In this document: in pieces, positions 1 through 4,816 of the stretch | Position numbering within the stretch: the stretch's first letter is position 1 | Layout: every line of letters begins with the position of its first letter | Origin: Chloroflexota bacterium | GTDB lineage: Bacteria; Chloroflexota; Dehalococcoidia; UBA2979 | Length of the DNA: 5,967 nt | Assembly: GCA_002725365.1 (NCBI GenBank) | Contig: PBOW01000027.1 | Location: 30,541-36,507 of the forward strand | Direction of reading: 5' to 3' | Position numbers and translations under genes: made by a program | The notes under the pieces: model-generated | The model's database searches: none | What the model was told of the DNA's origin: nothing | Seen by the model: only the letters and a program-made list of their open reading frames with translations

Positions 1-200
1 GCCTTCATAGCTGCTTTTCGCAGCTTCCGTACCCTAGTGGCTTCTTTCTTTTTACGTTTTTCGGATGGCTTTTCGTAGTACTCATGTTTTCTGTAATCCA
101 TAAGTATGCCATCGGACTGGACTCTTTTGGTGAATCTTCGCAGAGCCTGTTCAAGGGATTCGTTATCACCTACGTGGATTTGACTCAAAGTAGTTCTCAC
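1..200 (-). CDS. rpsU: Ribosomal protein bS21, 3' end cut by window edge
   Basis: This is a small basic protein of the 30S ribosomal subunit. The visible 66 residues contain the bS21 signature [11 protein letters not shown] (residues 13-23), then VQSDGIL and [12 protein letters not shown], followed by an Arg/Lys-rich tail that leaves the window, so the C-terminus is not seen. Family members are usually about 55-70 residues, so little is missing. The start is uncertain. GTG at 200 gives the longest reading, while TTG at 188 would give the canonical N-terminus [14 protein letters not shown]. Neither has a strong Shine-Dalgarno site; GAAG lies just before the GTG. The ATG overlapping the GTG is followed at once by TGA and cannot be used. 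A TATAAT box at 248-253 suggests its own promoter, separate from the respiratory cluster upstream. Family identity is confident; the exact start is not. Confidence 0.9.
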   Translation of the reverse strand, partial: MRTTLSQIHVGDNESLEQALRRFTKRVQSDGILMDYRKHEYYEKPSEKRKKKEATRVRKLRKAAMK

Positions 201-247
201 ATTCTTCGTAAAAGTAGAATACGCACCTGTGAATGCGTTGGTCTGGA

Positions 248-253
248 ATTATA
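248..253 (-). promoter_or_regulatory. Probable -10 box (TATAAT) for the bS21 gene
   Basis: Read on the minus strand, a perfect TATAAT lies about 48 bases before the bS21 GTG, in the 83-base gap after the last desulforedoxin-like gene. Transcription would begin near 241, giving a leader of about 40 bases. The -35 region is poor: at 17-18 bases spacing it reads GGCGAA or TGGCGA. The call therefore rests on the -10 match and its position. Confidence 0.45.
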
Positions 254-283
254 GCCTGCAATTAGTCTAATTCGCCAGTAGGT

Positions 284-427
284 TTAATCTGCCGAGGGCA
301 GAACTTTGGGCTGGAGCTCTTCCATGGGTCTTCCATCAATATTCAGGTCACATTCACCCGGCTTAATGCAAAGTACCTCGACTCCTGATTCCTCATCTTT
401 ATATCTTTTACCTAACGCGACCGCCAT
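284..427 (-). CDS. 47-residue desulforedoxin-like protein lacking metal-ligand cysteines
   Basis: This is a small protein of unknown function. Its sequence follows the desulforedoxin/desulfoferrodoxin N-terminal pattern: LGKRYK at residues 5-10, a VEVLC strand, then DGRPMEELQPKVLPSAD at the end, which resembles the DGKPM-x-LQPK-x-LPSSD tails of that family. The metal ligands are gone. The CxxC after RYK is replaced by DEES (11-14) and the second cysteine pair by NIDG (29-32). The two remaining cysteines, C20 and C26, are not in ligand positions. The ATG at 427 has a clear GGAGGT at 432-437, four bases away, which supports real translation despite the small size. It lies 49 bases after the 38-residue sister gene and shares the GKRYK core with it, so the two look like diverged paralogues. 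Being a real gene is likely; any function is open. Confidence 0.72.
   Translation of the reverse strand: MAVALGKRYKDEESGVEVLCIKPGECDLNIDGRPMEELQPKVLPSAD
288..302. repeat. Short hairpin at the 3' end of the 47-residue gene
   Basis: TCTGCC-GAG-GGCAGA is a perfect 6-base stem with a 3-base loop. It lies just inside the stop codon of the leftward gene ending at 284. On the minus strand it is followed by TTAAACC rather than a run of T, so it is not a standard rho-independent terminator. It could protect the 3' end of the transcript or be chance. Confidence 0.25.
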
Positions 428-476
428 TTGGACCTCCAGTAGTTCGAACTTGTATTTATCTATCTGTACGGGACTA

Positions 477-593
477 TTAGATTTGCTCTAATACACTGTC
501 ACCGCATTTGAGTTCAGCATCGTCTGCCCCACGTGTGACAATAAATTCCGCATCGCATGCCGGACACTTATAACGCTTTCCTGTGGTAGCCAT
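477..593 (-). CDS. 38-residue desulforedoxin-like zinc/iron-ribbon protein
   Basis: The protein reads MATTGKRYKCPACDAEFIVT through residue 20, then a short loop and ELKCGDSVLEQI. Length and layout match desulforedoxin, a roughly 36-residue protein that binds one iron through CxxC plus an adjacent CC pair. Here the first pair is present (C10, C13), but the second pair has become KC (K29, C30), leaving three cysteines. The metal could be zinc or iron with another ligand, such as D14, D32 or a partner subunit; this is inference. The ATG at 593 is preceded by AAAGGGGGTTTC, a plausible Shine-Dalgarno site. The gene begins 26 bases after the cytochrome c/cupredoxin gene and is probably co-transcribed with it. 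A small redox or regulatory metal-binding role is possible but not shown. It is distinct from rubredoxin, which has two CxxC pairs. Confidence 0.8.
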   Translation of the reverse strand: MATTGKRYKCPACDAEFIVTRGADDAELKCGDSVLEQI

Positions 594-619
594 GAAACCC
601 CCTTTACTAAAACTAATAG

Positions 620-1669
620 CTATTCAACGTTGATTGTCTTATACATCCTCAGTTGGTAATGGCCAGGGATGTTACAGAAGAGTACATAGCTTCCGGGGCT
701 TAGCGCAATCTCACCGCTAGCCTCCCCACCGTTTTGGAGATCCTCACTCGCATATAAAATTTCACCGACGGAATCTTCATCGACTATAGCCTGGTCGTTA
801 GTAGGCAAGCTATCAGCTGAGAGATCTGTCCTCAATATTCGTAAATTATGGACGAGTGCTGCATTGTTTTTTACCTGTATTTTGATATCACCGCCGGCTG
901 ATATCGAGTCAGCAGATGTGATGGCATATGGTCCGTCCTTGGCCAGATCTACCACTAGAACCCCTTCAGGCGGAGCCTCAACCGATGCAGTTTCTTGAGT
1001 TGCCGACTCATTTGATGCGGAAGCTTCATCAGATGGTGCGAACGGGGTCCGAGCATAAAGCTTGCTCCTGGTATCCATAGAGTATTGTCCACAGTTATCG
1101 GCAGTAACAGAGAGAGTAGCGGTGTCATCAATAGAGACTAGCCAATCTTCAGGAAGCGGCTTGGTGGGGGCAGGCGCGTTTCTTCGTTCGGCATCAGCCT
1201 TTTGTGCTTCCCAGCCTTCAATAAGGTGATGATAATGTTCGTCATTAGCCTCTGCAGCAAGATCCCATCGACCTTGCATAATTAACTTCACCAAATAATC
1301 GATCTGAGTTTCCGAAAGCGAGCCGCCAAATCTTTCACTCCACAGAGGCATATAAGCGCCTGAACGGCCACATGACAGGGTGTTGAAGAGATAGTCGTAG
1401 ACCTCTCTAAACTCTCCTTCGGGTGTATCCGACGTGGTTCGGAAGAAATCAGAATTCAGAGCGGGACCAATATTTCCTTCGCCAACAAGTCCATGACAAC
1501 TCATACAGTTATTGTGATAGAGCTCGGCTCCTCTATGTACGAGTTCTTCGTTTTGGTGGACGTCGGCTTCTTCTGCTCGCAACTGCTCGCGGGCTATGTA
1601 TGCGCCGAAAAATAAGAAGGCAATGAACAGGAGTCCGATCATCAGATTAACCTGTTTGCTTGTATTCAT
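620..1669 (-). CDS. Membrane-anchored cytochrome c fused to a C-terminal cupredoxin domain
   Basis: This is the presumed electron-output subunit of the bc-type complex, facing outside the cytoplasmic membrane. In order it has an N-terminal membrane anchor (about 7-26); a class I cytochrome c domain (about 41-140) with heme-binding CMSCH (C55, C58, H59) and probable axial Met107 in AYMPLW; a charged linker; a Ser/Glu/Ala-rich flexible stretch (about 212-236); and a blue-copper domain (about 237-349). The copper ligands are readable as H274 in LVHN, then C332, H337 and M342 in FCNIPGHYQLRM, a C-x4-H-x4-M spacing seen in sulfocyanin-like cupredoxins. C100 and C193 are extra cysteines that might pair. 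The ATG at 1669 follows GAGAGTGG. The gene lies 52 bases after the Rieske gene and is last of the core complex genes. Fusion of a heme and a copper carrier in one subunit is the notable feature. Domain calls are confident; the electron path is inferred. Confidence 0.92.
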   Translation of the reverse strand: MNTSKQVNLMIGLLFIAFLFFGAYIAREQLRAEEADVHQNEELVHRGAELYHNNCMSCHGLVGEGNIGPALNSDFFRTTSDTPEGEFREVYDYLFNTLSCGRSGAYMPLWSERFGGSLSETQIDYLVKLIMQGRWDLAAEANDEHYHHLIEGWEAQKADAERRNAPAPTKPLPEDWLVSIDDTATLSVTADNCGQYSMDTRSKLYARTPFAPSDEASASNESATQETASVEAPPEGVLVVDLAKDGPYAITSADSISAGGDIKIQVKNNAALVHNLRILRTDLSADSLPTNDQAIVDEDSVGEILYASEDLQNGGEASGEIALSPGSYVLFCNIPGHYQLRMYKTINVE

Positions 1670-1721
1670 TCGACCACTCTCTTTTTTTATGTACTCGTCA
1701 TCTTATTTTGTATCTGTAAAA

Positions 1722-2390
1722 TCAACTGGGAAGAAGGGGATGATCGACGGCTCTGTCTGGGTTATCAGGGCCTCCCTGCGTCACCATCCCTGTTTGCACA
1801 GTTATGTTTCCTGCATCATCAATATCAATCTGCATGGTATCCATAGACCGAGGGGCCGGACCGTATACTCGAACTCCTGCCTTGGTATAGGTTGAACCAT
1901 GGCAGGGGCAGATATACCAACCGGGATCTCCTGGAAATGGGACTGCTCCGGAATTTGCTTTCCACGGAACTGTACATCCTAAATGCGGACACTTTCGCCA
2001 TAAGGCTATGAGTCCCTTCGCACCCCCCGAGCCACCTGGTCGAGATTCCGTTGGGTCTAGATTTGCGATCCAAAATTGGCCTTCAGAGTTAGCTTTCGGG
2101 GCATCACCTCTCTGATACTCTGACACGTTGCCAGCTGGCACAGGACCCCCGAAACCACGTACATTTCTTGGATAAAGGAAATCAAGAAGAAGTCCTACCG
2201 ATCCAAGAAGAGTTACACCAAGCCCACTCCAAAAAGAGGCCCTAATGAATTGCCGACGAGATGCATCGTGATCTACTGGGGTGACAGGAGCAGCTGGCAC
2301 ACCCTCAGAGTCTTCCATCTGTGTCTTTCGAGATGCAATAGCTGCTCGCCATGCATCTGTAGGTGACTGTTGACCGGACTCGCTTGTCAT
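1722..2390 (-). CDS. Rieske 2Fe-2S subunit of the bc-type complex
   Basis: This subunit takes the first electron from quinol and passes it to cytochrome c. The N-terminal 40 residues are probably cytoplasmic. SRRQFI (44-49) is a twin-arginine signal next to a hydrophobic anchor (about 52-73), so export by Tat with a retained anchor is expected, as is usual for Rieske proteins folded with their cluster. The cluster boxes are complete: CPHLGC, with ligands C134 and H136 and disulfide partner C139; and CPCHGS, with ligands C161 and H164 and partner C163. Box I reads CPH rather than the common CTH. YGPAPR (176-181) matches the conserved Pro loop that follows box II. At 222 residues the length is normal. 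The ATG at 2390 has only a weak AGAAAG upstream, 23 bases after the preceding gene. This could suggest translational coupling or a slightly different start. Confidence 0.96.
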   Translation of the reverse strand: MTSESGQQSPTDAWRAAIASRKTQMEDSEGVPAAPVTPVDHDASRRQFIRASFWSGLGVTLLGSVGLLLDFLYPRNVRGFGGPVPAGNVSEYQRGDAPKANSEGQFWIANLDPTESRPGGSGGAKGLIALWRKCPHLGCTVPWKANSGAVPFPGDPGWYICPCHGSTYTKAGVRVYGPAPRSMDTMQIDIDDAGNITVQTGMVTQGGPDNPDRAVDHPLLPS

Positions 2391-2413
2391 GACTAATTAC
2401 TTTCTGTTTCTTC

Positions 2414-3478
2414 CTAAGGGTGCGCAAATATCGTGTATGGTTCGAGTTCCAGACCAACACCTCGGAAGTAGGTTCCGATTATGGTAAGGACTACATAGAC
2501 TGCTATAAATCCAGAGAACTGCATGATCATATGGTCTCGCTTTGTCTTAGCTATCCCAAGCTTTGAGGCAACAACGGCTAGAAGCACGGGCAAGCCTACC
2601 ATCGCCGTGACTGGGATAATTTGTTCCACGATAAGCGCTGGAACATCAACGTTAAGTTCAATCCGCGGAAAACCAAAAAGGTCAGTCCTAAGCACATTGC
2701 CAAGTGGGATTTCTTTAGTCCATTCTGGCCACGGAATACCGGTTTGAATTCCTCTAAGAGTCGTGAGGAATTCAAGTTGTTCTGGCCAAGCGGTGAATCC
2801 GTTTTGTCCATTCCAAAAGGACTGCGAATAAAATTCGGAAGGGACAGTATCCGTTGGTTGAACTAGCTCATTTCCTCCACTAACAATTGCCTGAAGACCT
2901 TCTGGTACTGTTTTACCGCTAGAAGCGAGCGCTTCTGAGTATTGCAGGGCAGAGGGTGGTGGTGGGGCCTTGGCTGACAGTGAACCATTTGCGATCATTT
3001 CAAACACCTGCACGTGCTTGCTTGCGTCATAAAAAATCAACAAGAGAGTGCCGAAGAAACCCACAAATGCGCCCACCCAAAGATTGAGCCAAGCCCGCGG
3101 GGTTGACAGCCATTCACCTTGTCCATCATTAGAGTTGTCAAAGTAAGGAATTGCCCCCAGTGCTATTAATGCAACAGTTGGAACGATTACACCAGCTAAG
3201 GCTGGGTGCATGTGTAAGAGTAGTTCTTGTAGATTTAGGAAGTACCAAGGAGCCTTCGACGGATTTGGAGTAACTGCAGGATTTGCCCGGTCAAGAAGAA
3301 TTGAATCCACCATAACGGCGAGAATCAGAATAAGAACGGTGAATAGTACTGCACAAATAAACTCAATGAAAACCAGATCTGGCCATACAAGAAGCTCCTC
3401 TTCACGAGCCCTGCTCTGCCGGCCACGAACCGCCTTCGAAATAGGTTCGCTAGGAGTTTCTGGGTTTGCTGTTGTCAT
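2414..3478 (-). CDS. Subunit IV-type cytochrome b C-terminal half, enlarged
   Basis: This is the second half of the split cytochrome b, forming part of the quinol-oxidation (Qo) site. Residues 1-150 match a whole subunit IV: a membrane helix at about 36-58, the Qo loop ending in NPSKAPWYF (72-80), a helix at about 88-110 ending in PYFDN, and another at about 130-150. The Qo tetrapeptide that reads PEWY in mitochondria and chloroplasts is APWY here (76-79), so the catalytic-loop glutamate is replaced by proline. Ordinary subunit IV stops at about 160 residues. This one continues for about 200 more, with a roughly 130-residue hydrophilic stretch rich in Pro, Trp and Gly, two further membrane helices (about 284-306 and 317-338), and a tail containing TYFRGVGLELEP. 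AAGGAAA precedes the ATG at 3478. It lies 45 bases after the b6 gene and 23 before the Rieske gene. Identity of the N-terminal half is sure; the extension is not assigned. Confidence 0.92.
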   Translation of the reverse strand: MTTANPETPSEPISKAVRGRQSRAREEELLVWPDLVFIEFICAVLFTVLILILAVMVDSILLDRANPAVTPNPSKAPWYFLNLQELLLHMHPALAGVIVPTVALIALGAIPYFDNSNDGQGEWLSTPRAWLNLWVGAFVGFFGTLLLIFYDASKHVQVFEMIANGSLSAKAPPPPSALQYSEALASSGKTVPEGLQAIVSGGNELVQPTDTVPSEFYSQSFWNGQNGFTAWPEQLEFLTTLRGIQTGIPWPEWTKEIPLGNVLRTDLFGFPRIELNVDVPALIVEQIIPVTAMVGLPVLLAVVASKLGIAKTKRDHMIMQFSGFIAVYVVLTIIGTYFRGVGLELEPYTIFAHP

Positions 3479-3523
3479 GAATTTCCTTCAATATCATGTT
3501 CCAATTTGTTTACTTTAAATATC

Positions 3524-4279
3524 TTACAGCGGCCGTGCTAAGCCACCGTCTCGTCTGATCCTCCAAAAGTGAACCATCATAAAGACCGCTGCCAGTAGAG
3601 GTAACCCAATCACATGTAGTGTGTAGAAACGAATCAATGCTGCTTGCCCGACCTGATAGCCCCCTACAAGTACGAATCGGTTTGGTTCACCAAGTAGAGG
3701 CGCAGACCCCACCATATTCGTACCAACAGTTATCGCCCACAACGCCAACTGATCCCAAGGCAATAAATATCCCGTAAATGAAAGCAGGAGTGTTAGGACC
3801 AGCAGGACAACACCTACAACCCAATTGAACTCACGTGGCGGTTTATAGGCCCCGGTGTAAAAAACTCGCATCATATGCATGATTACGGTGAGGACCATTC
3901 CATGCGCCATCCAGCGATGCATATTTCTCATTAGCTGACCAAAGCGTACGTCAGTCTCCAAAGCCAGTACGTCTTGGTACGCTCGCTCAACGGATGGCAC
4001 GTAATAGAACATCAGAAGAACGCCGGTAATAGTCAGTCCGAGGAAAAGGAAAAAGGAAAGGCCACCGAGGCAAAAGGTATGAGTGATTTTTACATGCGTA
4101 CGATGAATACGAGTTGGATGCAAATGAAGGAACACGTTCGTGGCTACGGCTAACATTTGATTTCTGGGAGTGTTCGGATAACCGGATCGGAAAATCGATC
4201 TCCATACTCGGTTTTGAAACGCGAGGTCGTAGAGTCTGTCCCCTACTGAAGCTCGCTGAGGCCGCTCATTTGAAGCCAT
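3524..4279 (-). CDS. Cytochrome b6-type subunit (N-terminal cytochrome b)
   Basis: This is the heme-b core of the quinol-oxidising complex, with four membrane helices at about 69-93, 120-138, 152-172 and 216-238. Four heme ligands are visible. H121 (RNMHRW) and H135 (VIMHMM) lie 14 apart, and H222 (TLHVIG) and H237 ([12 protein letters not shown]) lie 15 apart. The 15-residue second spacing is the b6f type, not the 14 of mitochondrial cytochrome b. C70 in FCLGG, just before the first helix, aligns with the cysteine that covalently holds heme ci in b6f and Bacillus-type complexes (C35 of cytochrome b6), so an extra c-type heme at the quinone-reduction side is likely. At 251 residues it is slightly longer than chloroplast b6 (about 215) because of an N-terminal region of about 35 extra residues. 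The ATG at 4279 follows AGGAAG. It sits between the 33-residue membrane protein and the subunit IV gene. Confidence 0.96.
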   Translation of the reverse strand: MASNERPQRASVGDRLYDLAFQNRVWRSIFRSGYPNTPRNQMLAVATNVFLHLHPTRIHRTHVKITHTFCLGGLSFFLFLGLTITGVLLMFYYVPSVERAYQDVLALETDVRFGQLMRNMHRWMAHGMVLTVIMHMMRVFYTGAYKPPREFNWVVGVVLLVLTLLLSFTGYLLPWDQLALWAITVGTNMVGSAPLLGEPNRFVLVGGYQVGQAALIRFYTLHVIGLPLLAAVFMMVHFWRIRRDGGLARPL

Positions 4280-4299
4280 TCATTCTTCCTAATCCTAAT

Positions 4300-4327
4300 A
4301 TTTGTTTTAATTCTAGTACAAACAAAT
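4300..4327. repeat. AT-rich inverted repeat between the small gene and cytochrome b6
   Basis: ATTTGTTT (4300-4307) and AAACAAAT (4320-4327) form a perfect 8-base inverted repeat with a 12-base loop in the 67-base gap. The stem is AT-only apart from one GC pair and has no T-run after it on the minus strand. It could be an mRNA processing or stabilising element between the two genes, or simply AT-rich sequence. Confidence 0.25.
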
Positions 4328-4346
4328 TCAAAGTCTTTTTTTCTAA

Positions 4347-4448
4347 CTAAGATTCCCACCACTTACCAAAAGCGACCATCAGGCCTAGCCCCAACACAAA
4401 GGTGATGAACACGCCTAAAAGCTCGAGACCTTCGCCTTCACCAAGCAT
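4347..4448 (-). CDS. 33-residue single-pass membrane protein, candidate small subunit of the bc complex
   Basis: This tiny open reading frame encodes an acidic, glycine-rich N-terminus (MLGEGEGLE), one hydrophobic helix at about residues 8-27 (LLGVFITFVLGLGLMVAFG) and a short KWWES tail. By the positive-inside tendency the C-terminus probably faces the cytoplasm. Translation is supported by GGAGGT at 4453-4458, four bases before the ATG at 4448, the same arrangement as at the 47-residue gene. It is the first gene of the leftward cluster, 67 bases ahead of cytochrome b6. Size and layout recall the single-helix subunits PetG, PetL, PetM and PetN of b6f complexes. I see no convincing sequence match to any of them, so a role as a structural subunit of this complex is inference. 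Alternatives are an assembly factor or a small leader-type membrane peptide. Confidence 0.72.
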   Translation of the reverse strand: MLGEGEGLELLGVFITFVLGLGLMVAFGKWWES

Positions 4449-4508
4449 TCAAACCTCCAGCGCTTGCATACTTTACGTTTTAACACAAACCTTCAAGTTC
4501 TTGGGAGG

Positions 4509-4538
4509 AATCTAACCGGACCACAGAGCTATCGTCAA
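4509..4538 (-). promoter_or_regulatory. Candidate promoter of the bc-complex operon
   Basis: Read on the minus strand, TTGACG (4533-4538) is followed after 18 bases by TAGATT (4509-4514), a five-of-six -35 and four-of-six -10 match to the standard sigma-70 consensus. Transcription would begin near 4502, leaving a leader of about 54 bases before the ATG at 4448. A weaker alternative, TTGAAG (4491-4496) with TAAAGT (4470-4475), has only 15 bases spacing. Confidence 0.45.
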
Positions 4539-4539
4539 C

Positions 4540-4556
4540 GGGTTACCGAGTTACCC
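4540..4556. repeat. Imperfect palindrome next to the -35 box
   Basis: GGGTTACCGAGTTACCC pairs six of seven bases between its arms around a 3-base centre and also contains two direct copies of GTTACC. It lies immediately upstream of the TTGACG box of the leftward promoter, a usual place for an activator site. No known binding consensus is recognised. Confidence 0.35.
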
Positions 4557-4816
4557 TCTTCCCGAAGGTTAGATTAAGACATTTTTCCAGTATCCGCACT
4601 AGCCTCTATGAAACTCAGATTGTAAAAGCACAAATTTAAATTGATCGGGATTCTGTGGAATCGCGGTTTTTAAATATGGATATCAACTTCATCCAAAGAC
4701 AGCGCGTAAGACGAAGCGTGGTTAGCATTGGAGGCGATCAGCTCGATACGGAGTCCCGAGGGTCTCACAAGCTTCGTTTCTGCATAGGTGAGTTACTTTT
4801 TGAGGGGAACTATAGT

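Larger units (their letters stand above)
4509..4575. repeat. 9-base inverted repeat flanking the operon promoter
   Basis: AATCTAACC (4509-4517) and GGTTAGATT (4567-4575) are perfect reverse complements separated by 49 bases. The left arm covers the candidate -10 box and the right arm lies about 30 bases upstream of the -35. Paired operator half-sites that bind one regulator by looping are possible. A chance match cannot be excluded from one window. Confidence 0.4.
4449..4816. other. Divergent intergenic region between the bc operon and the MFS gene
   Basis: These roughly 370 bases separate the leftward respiratory cluster from the rightward transporter. They hold the probable operon promoter, the inverted repeats listed separately and no convincing gene. 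The transporter frame stays open back to an ATG at 4676. That upstream part (a polar, Arg-rich 47-residue reading) lacks a Shine-Dalgarno site and does not resemble transporter sequence. The only in-frame stop before it is TAA at 4637. No clear rightward promoter is visible. Confidence 0.5.

Noticed and set aside
306..491. Rightward 61-residue reading frame rich in Ser and Leu
   Set aside because: It is antisense to the two desulforedoxin-like genes, has low-complexity Ser content and no ribosome site. The leftward frames have family signatures and strong Shine-Dalgarno sites.
1423..1895. Rightward frames opposite the cytochrome c and Rieske genes
   Set aside because: They lie opposite clearly coding domains with CMSCH and Rieske cluster motifs, and their own translations have no recognisable domain.
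2523..2866. Rightward and alternative leftward frames within subunit IV
   Set aside because: They overlap the membrane-helix coding of the 354-residue protein and show no independent signals.
3210..3518. Rightward 102-residue frame
   Set aside because: It is antisense to the 5' part of the subunit IV gene, with no ribosome site or domain.
4608..4625. Five-codon ATG-to-TAA frame on the plus strand as a leader peptide
   Set aside because: It has no Shine-Dalgarno site, no attenuator-like hairpins follow it, and it is far from the transporter start.
4711..4777. 7-base inverted repeat ACGAAGC/GCTTCGT
   Set aside because: It is short, with 53 bases between the arms, and is not placed near a convincing promoter. 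It is expected by chance at this length.
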